Part shown: positions 45,092 to 55,567 of the stretch, piece by piece
How the letters are laid out: each line of letters starts with the position of its first letter
Numbering within the stretch: position 1 is the stretch's first letter
From: Myroides indicus
GTDB lineage: Bacteria; Bacteroidota; Bacteroidia; Flavobacteriales; Flavobacteriaceae
Direction: 5' to 3'
NCBI RefSeq assembly: GCF_004364575.1
Contig: NZ_SOAG01000009.1
Coordinates: forward strand, 35,467-99,466
Length of the DNA: 64,000 nt
Translations under genes and position numbers: made by a program
The notes under the pieces: generated by a model
The model's input: the letters and a program-made list of their open reading frames with translations, nothing else
What the model was told of the DNA's origin: nothing
Databases searched by the model: none

Positions 45092-46438
45092 ATGAAGAAG
45101 TTTTTTGAGACATTAGCCAATATTTGGAAAATAGAAGAATTAAAAAATAAAATTTTAATCACTTTAGGATTATTACTTGTGTATCGTTTTGGTACACAAG
45201 TAACCCTACCGGGTATTGATGCAACAAAATTGCAAGCGTTAACAGAGCAAACTGACCAAGGTATTGGTTGGTTGATTAATGTTTTTACAGGGGGTGCATT
45301 TGCACAGGCATCTGTATTTGCATTAGGTATTATGCCTTATATTTCTGCTTCCATTGTGGTTCAGTTGATGGGAATAGCGGTTCCATATCTTCAGAAGCTG
45401 CAAAATGATGGAGAAAGTGGTAGAAAGAAAATGAACCAGATTACAAGATGGTTAACTATCGGAATTACCTTGTTACAGGGACCAAGTTATATTTACAACT
45501 TGTATGTGCAACTGCCTTCAGATGCATTTTTGTTAGGTTTCAATTCTTTCTCATTCTTGTTTTCTTCAGTAATTATATTAGTTACCGGAACTGTTTTTGC
45601 AATGTGGCTGGGTGAGAAGATTACTGATAAAGGAATAGGGAATGGAATATCACTGTTAATTATGGTTGGTATTATCGCAAGATTTCCAATGTCTTTTATT
45701 CAGGAATTCCAATCCAGAATTACAGAAAACAACGGAGGTCCGATGTTGATTGTGATAGAAGTAATCATATGGTTGCTGATTATTGTAGCTTGTATTTATC
45801 TGACTCTTGCAGTTAGAAAAATTCCGGTTCAGTATGCTAGAAGAAGCGCATCCGGATCTTATGATCAATCTATGTTAGGCGGTAATCGCCAGTGGATTCC
45901 ATTAAAATTGAACGCATCTGGTGTTATGCCGATTATTTTTGCACAGGCAATCATGTTTGTGCCGGCAGCAGTGGCAGGATTATCAACTTCTGATACCGCA
46001 CAAAGCATTAGTTCAACGTTTCACAATGTATTCGGATGGGAGTATAATTTACTTTTTGCTGCATTAATCATAATTTTTACGTACTTTTACACCGCAATTA
46101 CAGTACCTACGAATAAAATGGCAGACGATTTGAAGAGAAGTGGCGGATTCATTCCTGGAATTAAACCAGGATCGGATACTGCGGATTACTTAGATAAAAT
46201 TATGTCATTGATAACTTTTCCTGGGTCTCTTTACCTTGCTCTTATCGCTGTGTTCCCGGCAATAATTGTAAGTTTGTTAGGAGTTCAGCAAGGTTGGGCT
46301 ATGTTTTATGGCGGAACATCCCTGTTGATTATGGTGAGTGTAGTAATTGACACTATTCAGCAAGTCAATGCGTATTTGTTAAATAAACAGTACGATGGTA
46401 TGATGACAAGTGGTAAAAATAGAAGAGCAACAGCTTAA
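45092..46438 (+). CDS. secY: Protein translocase subunit SecY
   Basis: 448 residues from the ATG at 45092; a GTG at 45083 is possible but less likely, since [20 protein letters not shown] is the usual start. Ten helices; the plug-helix [30 protein letters not shown], and cytoplasmic loop [14 protein letters not shown] with the conserved Arg pair are visible. Adenylate kinase and methionine aminopeptidase genes, present after secY in many bacteria, are absent here; infA starts 5 bp later. Confidence 0.99.
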   Translation: MKKFFETLANIWKIEELKNKILITLGLLLVYRFGTQVTLPGIDATKLQALTEQTDQGIGWLINVFTGGAFAQASVFALGIMPYISASIVVQLMGIAVPYLQKLQNDGESGRKKMNQITRWLTIGITLLQGPSYIYNLYVQLPSDAFLLGFNSFSFLFSSVIILVTGTVFAMWLGEKITDKGIGNGISLLIMVGIIARFPMSFIQEFQSRITENNGGPMLIVIEVIIWLLIIVACIYLTLAVRKIPVQYARRSASGSYDQSMLGGNRQWIPLKLNASGVMPIIFAQAIMFVPAAVAGLSTSDTAQSISSTFHNVFGWEYNLLFAALIIIFTYFYTAITVPTNKMADDLKRSGGFIPGIKPGSDTADYLDKIMSLITFPGSLYLALIAVFPAIIVSLLGVQQGWAMFYGGTSLLIMVSVVIDTIQQVNAYLLNKQYDGMMTSGKNRRATA

Positions 46439-46443
46439 TTTTT

Positions 46444-46659
46444 ATGGCAAAACAATCAGCAATAGAACAAGACGGATCAATTATTGAAGCATTGTCAAAT
46501 GCGATGTTTCGGGTTGAATTAGAAAATGGACATGTCGTTATCGCTCATATTTCAGGAAAAATGCGAATGCATTACATAAAATTATTACCTGGAGACAGAG
46601 TAAAATTGGAAATGAGTCCGTACGACCTGACTAAAGCAAGAATTACTTATAGATATTAA
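46444..46659 (+). CDS. infA: Translation initiation factor IF-1
   Basis: 71 residues, OB fold: [56 protein letters not shown]. Full family length. It is 13 bp from rpmJ. Confidence 0.99.
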   Translation: MAKQSAIEQDGSIIEALSNAMFRVELENGHVVIAHISGKMRMHYIKLLPGDRVKLEMSPYDLTKARITYRY

Positions 46660-46672
46660 AGAGGCTATTAAA

Positions 46673-46789
46673 ATGAAAGTAAGAGCATCAGTTAAAAAAA
46701 GAAGTGCCGAGTGCATTATAGTACGTAGAAAAGGTAGACTTTACGTTATTAATAAAAAGAATCCTAGATTTAAACAAAGACAAGGATAA
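46673..46789 (+). CDS. rpmJ: 50S ribosomal protein L36, zinc-free type
   Basis: 38 residues, [14 protein letters not shown] start and [10 protein letters not shown] end. Of the four zinc ligands of the E. coli protein (three Cys and one His) only one Cys remains; the others are Ser, Asn and Phe. It is therefore a C-minus L36 that cannot bind zinc. It lies between infA and rpsM, 2 bp before the latter. Confidence 0.96.
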
Positions 46790-46791
46790 TT

Positions 46792-47166
46792 ATGGCAAGA
46801 ATCGCAGGGGTAGACATACCTAAACACAAAAGAGGAGTTATTGCTTTAACTTACATTTTCGGAGTAGGAGCAAGCAGAGCTAAAGAAATTCTTGAAAAAG
46901 CTAATGTTAGCGAAGATAAAAAAGTTCAAGATTGGAATGACGATGAAATCGGAGCAATCCGTGAAGCTGTAGGTCATTACAAAATAGAAGGAGAATTGCG
47001 TTCGGAGGTTTCGTTGAACATCAAACGTTTAATGGACATCGGATGTTACAGAGGAATCCGTCACAGATCTGGTCTTCCGTTAAGAGGTCAAAGAACCAAA
47101 AATAACTCCAGAACAAGAAAAGGTAAAAGAAAAACTGTTGCTAACAAGAAAAAAGCAACTAAATAA
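46792..47166 (+). CDS. rpsM: 30S ribosomal protein S13
   Basis: 124 residues. [25 protein letters not shown], then [33 protein letters not shown] are typical of S13, which contacts the P-site tRNA with its C-terminal tail. Confidence 0.99.
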   Translation: MARIAGVDIPKHKRGVIALTYIFGVGASRAKEILEKANVSEDKKVQDWNDDEIGAIREAVGHYKIEGELRSEVSLNIKRLMDIGCYRGIRHRSGLPLRGQRTKNNSRTRKGKRKTVANKKKATK

Positions 47167-47178
47167 TAAAGTAGTAAT

Positions 47179-47562
47179 ATGGCTAAAGCGAATACAAAAA
47201 AACGTAAAGTACTTGTTGAAGCAACAGGTGAGGCTCATATTAATGCGACGTTTAACAATATCATCATTTCATTGACTAATAAAAAAGGTGAAGTGATTTC
47301 TTGGTCATCCGCAGGTAAAATGGGATTCAGAGGTTCTAAAAAGAACACCCCTTATGCTGCTCAGATGGCCGCAGAAGATTGTGGTAAAGTTGCACTTGAG
47401 GCAGGACTTAAAAAAGTAAAAGTTTATGTAAAAGGACCTGGAAACGGAAGAGAATCTGCTATCAGATCTTTACATAACGGCGGAATTGAAGTAACTGAGA
47501 TTATCGATATTACTCCAATGCCGCACAATGGATGTCGTCCTCCAAAAAGAAGAAGAGTTTAA
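47179..47562 (+). CDS. rpsK: 30S ribosomal protein S11
   Basis: 127 residues. [43 protein letters not shown] and [17 protein letters not shown] end are standard. It is followed by an 86-bp gap with a hairpin. Confidence 0.99.
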   Translation: MAKANTKKRKVLVEATGEAHINATFNNIIISLTNKKGEVISWSSAGKMGFRGSKKNTPYAAQMAAEDCGKVALEAGLKKVKVYVKGPGNGRESAIRSLHNGGIEVTEIIDITPMPHNGCRPPKRRRV

Positions 47563-47577
47563 TTTATAGTATAACCG

Positions 47578-47637
47578 AAGGTAGGAACAGATTATCGGAG
47601 GAAAGTGACCTGAATTCATAATCCCTACCTTTTTTTA
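47578..47637 (+). promoter_or_regulatory. Hairpin leader of rpsD (candidate attenuator)
   Basis: Perfect 8-bp arms AAGGTAGG (47578-47585) and CCTACCTT (47624-47631) enclose 38 nt containing ATCGGAGGAAAGTGACC; seven T follow directly. The shape is that of an intrinsic terminator inside the operon. S4 is a known autorepressor in other bacteria, so an S4-responsive leader is plausible. Confidence 0.55.
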
Positions 47638-47648
47638 ATTTTTTTAAA

Positions 47649-48254
47649 ATGGCAAGATATACTGGTCCACAAACAAAAATCGCACGTAAATTCGGCGAAC
47701 CAATTTTCGGAGATGACAAATCTTTTGAAAAAAGAAATTACCCTCCGGGACAACACGGATTAGCTAAAAAGAGAGGTAAAAAATCTGAGTACGCTGTCCA
47801 GTTGATGGAGAAACAAAAAGCGAAATACACTTACGGAATTCTTGAAAAACAATTCAGAAACCTGTATAAAAAAGCTTCTGCTGCACGCGGGGTTACAGGT
47901 GAAGTATTGATTCAATTATGTGAGTCTAGATTAGATAACGTAGTGTATAGAATGGGAATTGCTCCTTCTCGTAGAGCAGCTCGTCAAATCGTTTCTCACA
48001 GACATATTACTGTAAACGGAGAGTTAGTAAACATTCCTTCTTACCAATTGAAACCTGGTGATAAAGTTGCAGTTCGTGAAAAATCTAAAACTCTAGAAAC
48101 TATTGAACGTTCGCTATCTAATTCCAGCGCTGTTTATGAGTGGATTACCTGGAATCCTGAAACAATGGAAGGTACGTTTGTAGCTGTGCCTCAAAGACTA
48201 CAAGTTCCAGAAAACATCAAAGAACAGTTAATCGTAGAGTTGTACAACAAATAA
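47649..48254 (+). CDS. rpsD: 30S ribosomal protein S4
   Basis: 201 residues. [20 protein letters not shown], then [42 protein letters not shown] (S4 RNA-binding domain) are typical. No N-terminal zinc-binding Cys cluster. S4 begins 30S assembly. Confidence 0.99.
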   Translation: MARYTGPQTKIARKFGEPIFGDDKSFEKRNYPPGQHGLAKKRGKKSEYAVQLMEKQKAKYTYGILEKQFRNLYKKASAARGVTGEVLIQLCESRLDNVVYRMGIAPSRRAARQIVSHRHITVNGELVNIPSYQLKPGDKVAVREKSKTLETIERSLSNSSAVYEWITWNPETMEGTFVAVPQRLQVPENIKEQLIVELYNK

Positions 48255-48279
48255 TAACTGACATTCAGTCGAAACAAAT

Positions 48280-49272
48280 ATGGCAATATTTAATTTTCAA
48301 AAGCCCGATAAAGTTATCATGATTGATTCGACCGATTTTAAAGGTAAGTTCGAATTCAGACCTTTAGAACCGGGATATGGATTGACTATTGGTAATGCAT
48401 TAAGAAGAGTTCTTCTTTCTTCATTAGAAGGATATGCTATTACTTCAGTTCGTATCGAAGGTGTGGATCATGAATTTTCTACTATCGCAGGTGTAGTGGA
48501 GGATGTAACTGAAATCATCCTAAACCTAAAACAAGTTCGTTTTAAACGTCAGATTGATGACGTTGACAGCGAAAATGTAAGTATCTCTTTCTCTGGAAAA
48601 GAACAGATGCTTGCTGGTGATTTTCAAAAATTCATCACAAGTTTCCAAGTTTTAAACCCAGAATTGGTAATCTGTAATTTAGACAGTAAAGTATCTATCA
48701 ATATAGACTTAACCATTGAAAAAGGAAGAGGATATGTAGCTGCAGAAGAAAATAGAAAACCCAACGCACCAATAGGTACTATCTTTACAGATTCAATTTA
48801 TACTCCAGTTAAGAACGTTAAGTATGCTATAGAGAACTATCGTGTTGAACAAAAAACCGACTACGAAAAGTTGGTGTTTGATATTATCACAGATGGCTCT
48901 ATTCATCCTAAAGATGCTCTAACTGAAGCAGCAAAAACATTGATTCATCATTTTATGCTGTTTTCTGATGAGAGAATTACTTTGGAGGCTGATGAAATAG
49001 CTCAAACTGAATCATATGATGAGGAATCATTGCATATGAGACAGCTTCTTAAAACTAAATTGGTAGATTTAGATCTTTCAGTTCGAGCATTAAATTGTTT
49101 GAAAGCGGCTGAAGTAGAAACATTGGGAGATTTAGTTACGTTTAACAAAAATGATTTGATGAAGTTTAGAAACTTCGGTAAAAAATCACTTTCAGAGTTG
49201 GAAGAACTCGTGGCTGTTAAAGGATTAAACTTCGGTATGGATCTATCAAAATACAAATTAGATAAAGAATAA
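48280..49272 (+). CDS. rpoA: RNA polymerase subunit alpha
   Basis: 330 residues. The N-terminal dimerisation domain has [39 protein letters not shown]; the C-terminal domain has [25 protein letters not shown] and [14 protein letters not shown], which binds UP elements and activators. Confidence 0.99.
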   Translation: MAIFNFQKPDKVIMIDSTDFKGKFEFRPLEPGYGLTIGNALRRVLLSSLEGYAITSVRIEGVDHEFSTIAGVVEDVTEIILNLKQVRFKRQIDDVDSENVSISFSGKEQMLAGDFQKFITSFQVLNPELVICNLDSKVSINIDLTIEKGRGYVAAEENRKPNAPIGTIFTDSIYTPVKNVKYAIENYRVEQKTDYEKLVFDIITDGSIHPKDALTEAAKTLIHHFMLFSDERITLEADEIAQTESYDEESLHMRQLLKTKLVDLDLSVRALNCLKAAEVETLGDLVTFNKNDLMKFRNFGKKSLSELEELVAVKGLNFGMDLSKYKLDKE

Positions 49273-49331
49273 TGACTTCATAATTTGCTCTCCAAAGAGG
49301 ATTGAAGCAAGATGAAGCTAAATAAAAGGTC

Positions 49332-49829
49332 ATGAGACACGGAAAAAAAATAAACCACTTAGGCAGAAAAAAAGGACATAGAGATTCTATGTTGGCAAAT
49401 ATGGCTTGTTCTTTAATAGAGCACAAGCGTATAAATACTACTGTTGCCAAAGCAAAAGCTTTGAAACAATATATAGAGCCGCTGGTAACAAAATCTAAAA
49501 CAGACGATACACACAATCGTCGTGTTGTTTTTTCTTATTTAAGACAAAAAGAGGCTGTTACTGAATTATTTAGAGAAGTATCTCAAAAAGTAGGAGATCG
49601 CCCGGGAGGATATACTCGTATTATAAAATTGGGTAACCGTTTGGGAGATAATGCTGATATGGCAATGATTGAATTTGTAGATTTCAATGAAATTTATAAC
49701 GTTGCTAAAAAAGACAGTAAAAAAGCCACTACTCGTAGAGGTAGAAAAAAAGCCACTACTACAGAAGAAGTTGCTAATACAGCTGAAACAACTGAAACAA
49801 CACCTAACGAAGCTGAAACTAATGAATAG
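49332..49829 (+). CDS. rplQ: 50S ribosomal protein L17 with acidic tail
   Basis: 165 residues, against 127 in E. coli. The core [31 protein letters not shown] and [26 protein letters not shown] is normal; the extra ~40 residues are Lys/Arg then Thr/Glu/Ala-rich ([17 protein letters not shown]), a tail common in Bacteroidota. Last gene of the superoperon. Confidence 0.99.
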   Translation: MRHGKKINHLGRKKGHRDSMLANMACSLIEHKRINTTVAKAKALKQYIEPLVTKSKTDDTHNRRVVFSYLRQKEAVTELFREVSQKVGDRPGGYTRIIKLGNRLGDNADMAMIEFVDFNEIYNVAKKDSKKATTRRGRKKATTTEEVANTAETTETTPNEAETNE

Positions 49830-49864
49830 TATTTGCAGCGTTATCTTTGTTGATATCTGATAAT

Positions 49865-49898
49865 AAAAGGACATTCTTTTTTTAGAATGTCCTTTTTT
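49865..49898 (+). terminator. Terminator of the ribosomal superoperon
   Basis: 13-bp stem AAAAGGACATTCT / AGAATGTCCTTTT with a 6-nt loop and continuing T-run, 35 bp after rplQ. Confidence 0.92.
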
Positions 49899-49914
49899 TA
49901 TGTTTTTTTTGAAT

Positions 49915-49922
49915 TACTTTTG
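49915..49922 (+). promoter_or_regulatory. -7 promoter box of carA
   Basis: TACTTTTG matches TAnnTTTG and lies 19 bp before the carA ATG at 49942. It comes right after the superoperon terminator. Confidence 0.55.
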
Positions 49923-49941
49923 CATTACAATACAACTAAAA

Positions 49942-51060
49942 ATGGAATATAATAAAAGAGAGCAAGCCGTTTTGGTACTTAATGATGGTACTGTTTTTTA
50001 TGGTAGGTCTGTTGGCATAAGAGGAACAGCTTATGGAGAAATCTGTTTCAATACAGGAATGACGGGATATCAAGAGGTTTTTACAGACCCGTCTTACTTT
50101 GGACAGATTATGCTGTCTACTACTGCTCATATAGGTAATTACGGAGTTAATGAGGAAGAAGTTGACTCTGACGGAATAAAAATAGCCGGATTGGTATGTA
50201 AAAATTTTAGTTTTTATCACTCAAGACCTAAATCATCCTCAAATTTGCTGGAATATTTTGAAAAGCAAAACCTAATCGCTATTTCAGATGTTGATACGCG
50301 TGCCTTAACTGCTTATATCAGAGATAACGGGGCAATGAATGCAATTATTTCAACAGACGGTACATCTGTAGAGGATCTAAAAGAAAAATTAGAAACCGTT
50401 CCGTCAATGGAGGGGTTGGAGCTTTCTTCAAAAGTATCTACCAAGGAAGCTTATTATTTTGGAAATGAAAATGCAACCTATAAGGTTTCAGCACTGGATT
50501 TAGGTATAAAAACAAATATACTTCGCTGTTTGGCAGAGAGAGACTGTTATGTAAAAGTATTCCCTTATAATGCTTCTTTTGAAGATTTGATGAGTTTTAA
50601 TCCCGATGGAATATTCTTATCCAACGGTCCCGGAGACCCACAAGCTTTAGCAGATTTAGGTATTGTAGGTGTAGTGGAACAAGTGTTGGATTCAGGAAAA
50701 CCGGTGTTTGGAATCTGCTTAGGACATCAATTAATCGGATTGTCTCAGGGAGTACATACTTATAAAATGTTTAGCGGACACAGAGGAGTAAATCATCCGG
50801 TAATGAATTTAAATAGCGGAAAAGGAGAAATAACTTCGCAAAATCACGGATTTGCTATTATTAAAGAAGAGCTTGACAATCATTTAACACTGGAATTGTC
50901 GCACGTTCACTTGAACGACGGAACGGTTGCCGGTATGAAAATGAAAAATAAAGATGTGTTTTCCGTTCAGTATCACCCCGAATCCAGTCCCGGACCACAC
51001 GATTCAAGATATCTGTTCGATGACTTTGTGGCAAACATACAAAAATATAAAAGAGCTTAA
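49942..51060 (+). CDS. carA: Carbamoyl-phosphate synthase small (glutaminase) subunit
   Basis: 372 residues from the ATG at 49942; an in-frame earlier start at 49900 overlaps the terminator and promoter and was rejected. N-terminal CPSase small-subunit domain: VLNDGTVFYGRSVG, CFNTGMTGYQEVFTDPSYFGQI. Class I glutamine amidotransferase domain: FLSNGPGDPQAL, nucleophile Cys in VFGICLGHQLIGLS, and catalytic His-Pro-Glu in QYHPESSPGPHDS. It supplies ammonia for carbamoyl phosphate used in pyrimidine and arginine synthesis. carB is not in this window, as is usual in flavobacteria where the two genes are apart. Confidence 0.97.
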   Translation: MEYNKREQAVLVLNDGTVFYGRSVGIRGTAYGEICFNTGMTGYQEVFTDPSYFGQIMLSTTAHIGNYGVNEEEVDSDGIKIAGLVCKNFSFYHSRPKSSSNLLEYFEKQNLIAISDVDTRALTAYIRDNGAMNAIISTDGTSVEDLKEKLETVPSMEGLELSSKVSTKEAYYFGNENATYKVSALDLGIKTNILRCLAERDCYVKVFPYNASFEDLMSFNPDGIFLSNGPGDPQALADLGIVGVVEQVLDSGKPVFGICLGHQLIGLSQGVHTYKMFSGHRGVNHPVMNLNSGKGEITSQNHGFAIIKEELDNHLTLELSHVHLNDGTVAGMKMKNKDVFSVQYHPESSPGPHDSRYLFDDFVANIQKYKRA

Positions 51061-51073
51061 AGCTCTTTTTTTA
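51049..51073 (+). terminator. Terminator overlapping the carA stop codon
   Basis: Near-palindrome AAAAGAGCTT / AAGCTCTTTT with a minimal loop and a T-run; the carA TAA lies inside the loop. Confidence 0.75.
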
Positions 51074-51185
51074 TTTTGTTTATATAAGGGAAAAATGCTT
51101 TTGTGTAGATAATGTTTTGGTTTACTGTTGTTTATTAGTATGTTTGATTGTGCTGACTTAAAGAAAGATAATTAGAGTAAGAAAT

Positions 51186-51374
51186 TTGATTTTTATTCTA
51201 AATATTATTCCTTTGTTTATATCCTGTAATAGGGGTAAGTATGATAGTGCAGGTAAGCCCCCAAAGGGAACTAGTATTATTGTTGGTAATCCTTTATTTA
51301 GTACCACTAAAATGAATAATAAAGAATTTGTTAGAGTTAATGTTAATGTTATAGTTACTGGTTTAGATGCCTAA
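51186..51374 (+). pseudogene. N-terminal part of a probable disrupted lipoprotein gene
   Basis: 62 residues from a TTG at 51186: a hydrophobic segment (IFILNIIPLFISC) ending in a lipoprotein-like Cys, then a short polar region with NNKEFVRVNVNVIVTGLDA and a stop. There is no ATG start. The next reading frame (51426-51668) is in the same phase after about 50 AT-rich bases that contain four in-frame stops, so both are likely pieces of one former gene. Confidence 0.4.
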
Positions 51375-51425
51375 AACTAAATGACTGTTAATTATAGTTA
51401 AAAATAGCGATAATTTTTACCGAAT

Positions 51426-51668
51426 ATGGGATTTAGTACGCCGGGAAACCTTGTTATAGAGGGAGTAGGGACTCCATCTGGTGGTCCCTTTGAAGTAAAA
51501 GTTTTTGTTCGAGCTTTAGACTGTAATCCTTTTGCTCCAAACTGTAGTGCAAATATAGGAGGTATGCAAGAATATTTTGCAAGCTACAGTTTTTCATCAA
51601 CAGGTTCGCCTCCTTCAGCTATTAATTTTGGAGGATTGTCGATGTTAAATAGTATTTGTTGTAATTAA
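51426..51668 (+). pseudogene. C-terminal part of the same disrupted gene, or a small separate protein
   Basis: 80 residues, MGFSTPGNLVIEGVGTPSGG start, a beta-rich middle (FEVKVFVRALDCNPFAPNC) and a Cys-Cys-Asn end. It has no signal peptide of its own. It shares the reading phase of the fragment at 51186-51374. If read through, the two would form a lipoprotein of about 160 residues. No family recognised. Confidence 0.4.
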
Positions 51669-51681
51669 AAAGTATTTAGAA

Positions 51682-52473
51682 ATGAAAAGAATTTGTTTAT
51701 TTAATTTAATGATAGCTTCACTTTTTTTTATTTCTTGTGAAAGAGCAGAAAATCATGAGAATAAAGTAGTAGGAGATGGAAATGGTTTTATAGAGAGAAT
51801 GTTTGATGCAGATATCGACTACGATGCAGTAGTTAGCATTATGAATACACGAGCTTTTTCTCAATATGAGAATGATATAGATGTATCAAAATTGGTTATT
51901 GCTTCAGATTTTGAGCAATATGGTAATATTGGTAATTTGTTTCTAAATAGTATTTCTTTAAATGAAAACTATGGGAAGAATTATTATATAGATGAAGACC
52001 AGGAAATGTACAATGATGTAGCGTTATTGTATGGACAAACAGTAAGGCTTTACAACACAAGATGTTCAGGGAATGATTTTTGTGGTATCGACTTTACTTT
52101 TGAAATGACTCATCGTTTAGATGTTTCCATAACGGGATTTGAAAATAATAATGTAACGCCTTCTGTTAATCTCGAAGTTGCATGGAATACCGATGGAAAC
52201 CCTAATGATGTAGTTTTGATTCATATATATTCCTATACAGATGCTGTACCAGGACATCCATATAGGCAGAAGACTTTTAATAAGAAAAATTCTGATGCAT
52301 CAGTGGTTATTTCAGGAAGTGATTTAAGTAACGTTTTTAGAGAAGGAGATGAGTTAATTATTAATGTTATGCGTGGGAATCATTATGGTAGTACGACAAA
52401 TGTTGGTAAGAAAGTTGGAGTAATGGCAATAGACGCAGTAGATTATATAGGATTAAAATTTATGACACCTTAA
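51682..52473 (+). CDS. Hypothetical lipoprotein
   Basis: 263 residues. The signal peptide ends in FFISC (Cys19) followed by ERAENHENK. The rest is polar and beta-rich, with VSIMNTRAFSQYENDIDVSK, two Cys in TRCSGNDFCGIDFTFEMTHR and LEVAWNTDGNPNDVVLIHIY. No recognised domain. It starts 13 bp after the preceding fragment. This small group sits between carA and eno, genes normally close together in flavobacteria, so it is probably an accessory insertion. Confidence 0.7.
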   Translation: MKRICLFNLMIASLFFISCERAENHENKVVGDGNGFIERMFDADIDYDAVVSIMNTRAFSQYENDIDVSKLVIASDFEQYGNIGNLFLNSISLNENYGKNYYIDEDQEMYNDVALLYGQTVRLYNTRCSGNDFCGIDFTFEMTHRLDVSITGFENNNVTPSVNLEVAWNTDGNPNDVVLIHIYSYTDAVPGHPYRQKTFNKKNSDASVVISGSDLSNVFREGDELIINVMRGNHYGSTTNVGKKVGVMAIDAVDYIGLKFMTP

Positions 52474-52488
52474 GAAAATTGAAATATA

Positions 52489-52530
52489 AATAAAAGCGGC
52501 TGTCGGAATGATAAGCCGCTTTTATTTTTT
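52489..52530 (+). terminator. Terminator after the hypothetical lipoprotein
   Basis: 11-bp stem TAAAAGCGGCT / AGCCGCTTTTA, 12-nt loop, followed by ATTTTTTT. Confidence 0.85.
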
Positions 52531-52563
52531 TAAAATTAAAAGAAAGAAATACATTATATTTAA

Positions 52564-52571
52564 TATTTTTG
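52564..52571 (+). promoter_or_regulatory. -7 promoter box of eno
   Basis: TATTTTTG matches TAnnTTTG and lies 34 bp before the eno ATG. No TTG found at 17-23 bp upstream. Confidence 0.5.
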
Positions 52572-52599
52572 CGTTATACTAAATTTAACGACACAATAA

Positions 52600-53895
<1,296 letters not shown>

Positions 53896-53908
53896 ATAGT
53901 ATATAAAA

Positions 53909-53945
53909 TAAAAAGCTTAATTTTGATAATTAGGCTTTTTGTTTT
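53909..53945 (+). terminator. Terminator after eno
   Basis: Stem AAAAAGC-TTAATT / AATTA-GGCTTTTT around a short loop, followed by GTTTTTG, 14 bp after the stop. Confidence 0.75.
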
Positions 53946-54179
53946 TGTATAATTTTTGTCTGTAGGAAGATGAAATTTTCATGAGCGGCTTGATTTTAGA
54001 TATTAACTTCTGAAAATAAAAATTTGCCAATTCGCAATCGGTGAAATCAAGTGAAATTTCTGTATTTTGAGATGAATTTAACTTGTAGGTATATATAATA
54101 ATTCTTACCTTTCCTACATCGTTTTTTATGCGCTTTTTTAAAAAATAATTACAAACACACAGAAATAAATAATATAAAT

Positions 54180-55469
54180 ATGTCTGATAAAACAGCTTAT
54201 ATAGAAATTGATGGTCAGAGACACGAACTGCCCGTGTTGGTTGGCTCAGAAAATGAAGTTGCAATTGATATTTTAAATCTAAGAGCACTTACCGGAGCAA
54301 TTACTTTAGATCCGGGATATAAAAATTCAGGTTCATGCAAAAGTGCTATAACTTTTTTGGATGGAGAACAGGGGATTTTAAGATATAGGGGTTATGCTAT
54401 TGAAGATTTAGCTTCTCATTCTAACTTTTTGGAAGTATCTTATCTCATAATTTTTGGCGAGCTTCCTACAGAAGAACAATTAGCACAATTTGAAAAAGAT
54501 ATCCGAAAACACTCTTTGGTTAATGAAGAAATGAAAAACATCATTGATGGTTTTCCAAAAATGGCTCACCCGATGGGAGTTTTAGCTTCTTTGACTAGTG
54601 CACTTACAGCATTTAATCCGAAAGTGGTAAATGCCGAATGCCCGAAATCGCTATATGATGCAGTTTGCAAAACTATGAGCAAGTTCTTGGTAATTGCTAC
54701 ATGGACCTACCGAAAAGCGAAAGGCTATCCATTAAATTATTACGATAACACACAAAGCTACGTAGATAATTTTTTGCGTCTGATGTTTGCTTTGCCTACG
54801 GAGCCTTATGAAATTGATCCGGTTGTAAAAAATGCAATTGACAAGTTGTTTATTTTACATGCTGACCACGAGCAAAACTGTTCTACTTCTACCGTAAGAA
54901 TGGTAGGGTCGTCTCATGCAGGGTTATTTGCTTCAATATCTGCGGGTGTTTCGGCACTTTGGGGACCGTTACATGGCGGAGCCAATCAGGCCGTATTAGA
55001 AATGTTAGAAGAAATTCAAAACGACGGAGGCGATGTAGATAAGTTTATTGCTAAAGCAAAAGACAGAAATGATCCTTTCCGTTTGATGGGATTCGGACAC
55101 AGAGTTTACAAAAATTTTGATCCGAGAGCCCGTATAATTAAAAAAGCCGCAGATGAAGTACTTGAAAAGTTAGGTGTAGATGATCCGGTTTTAGATATCG
55201 CTAAAAAAGTAGAAGCTGCAGCATTGAAAGATCCTTATTTTGTAGATAGACACTTGTATCCGAATGTAGATTTTTATTCGGGAATTATTTATCGCGCATT
55301 AGGGATTCCGACTGAAATGTTCACAGTAATGTTTGCAATCGGAAGATTGCCGGGATGGATTGCCCAATGGAAAGAAATGAGAATAAACAAGGAGCCGATT
55401 GGAAGACCGCGTCAATTATATATAGGAGAACCATTGAGAGATTTTGTTCCGATGGACAAAAGAAAATAA
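54180..55469 (+). CDS. gltA: Citrate synthase
   Basis: 429 residues, type II (large) citrate synthase. GYKNSGSCKSAITFLDGEQGILRYRGYAIEDLA, the catalytic His in HADHEQNCSTSTVRMVGSSHA, the second His in WGPLHGGANQAVLEML, FGHRVYKNFDPRA, and catalytic Asp in NVDFYSGIIYRALGIP. It condenses acetyl-CoA with oxaloacetate in the TCA cycle. A terminator follows, so it is a single-gene unit; the 284-bp gap before it holds the eno terminator and AT-rich sequence without a clear promoter box. Confidence 0.98.
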   Translation: MSDKTAYIEIDGQRHELPVLVGSENEVAIDILNLRALTGAITLDPGYKNSGSCKSAITFLDGEQGILRYRGYAIEDLASHSNFLEVSYLIIFGELPTEEQLAQFEKDIRKHSLVNEEMKNIIDGFPKMAHPMGVLASLTSALTAFNPKVVNAECPKSLYDAVCKTMSKFLVIATWTYRKAKGYPLNYYDNTQSYVDNFLRLMFALPTEPYEIDPVVKNAIDKLFILHADHEQNCSTSTVRMVGSSHAGLFASISAGVSALWGPLHGGANQAVLEMLEEIQNDGGDVDKFIAKAKDRNDPFRLMGFGHRVYKNFDPRARIIKKAADEVLEKLGVDDPVLDIAKKVEAAALKDPYFVDRHLYPNVDFYSGIIYRALGIPTEMFTVMFAIGRLPGWIAQWKEMRINKEPIGRPRQLYIGEPLRDFVPMDKRK

Positions 55470-55474
55470 ATTTT

Positions 55475-55506
55475 AAAAAAGGCATTCAGTACTGAATGCC
55501 TTTTTT
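55475..55506 (+). terminator. Terminator after gltA
   Basis: Palindrome AAAAAAGGCATTCAGT / ACTGAATGCCTTTTTT directly after the stop, with the T-run as part of the stem. Confidence 0.9.
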
Positions 55507-55543
55507 ACTGATTATTCTTACCGATTTATGAGGGGCTTTTTGC

Positions 55544-55551
55544 TATATTTG
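55544..55551 (+). promoter_or_regulatory. -7 promoter box of the DDAH-like gene
   Basis: TATATTTG matches TAnnTTTG, 16 bp before the ATG at 55568. The -33 TTG is not evident. Confidence 0.5.
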
Positions 55552-55567
55552 TGCAAAATGATTATTT

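Noticed and set aside
53917..54288. 123-codon minus-strand reading frame between eno and gltA
   Set aside because: It runs 109 bp into gltA on the opposite strand, its 3' end uses the eno terminator hairpin, and there is no start codon in the intergenic part.
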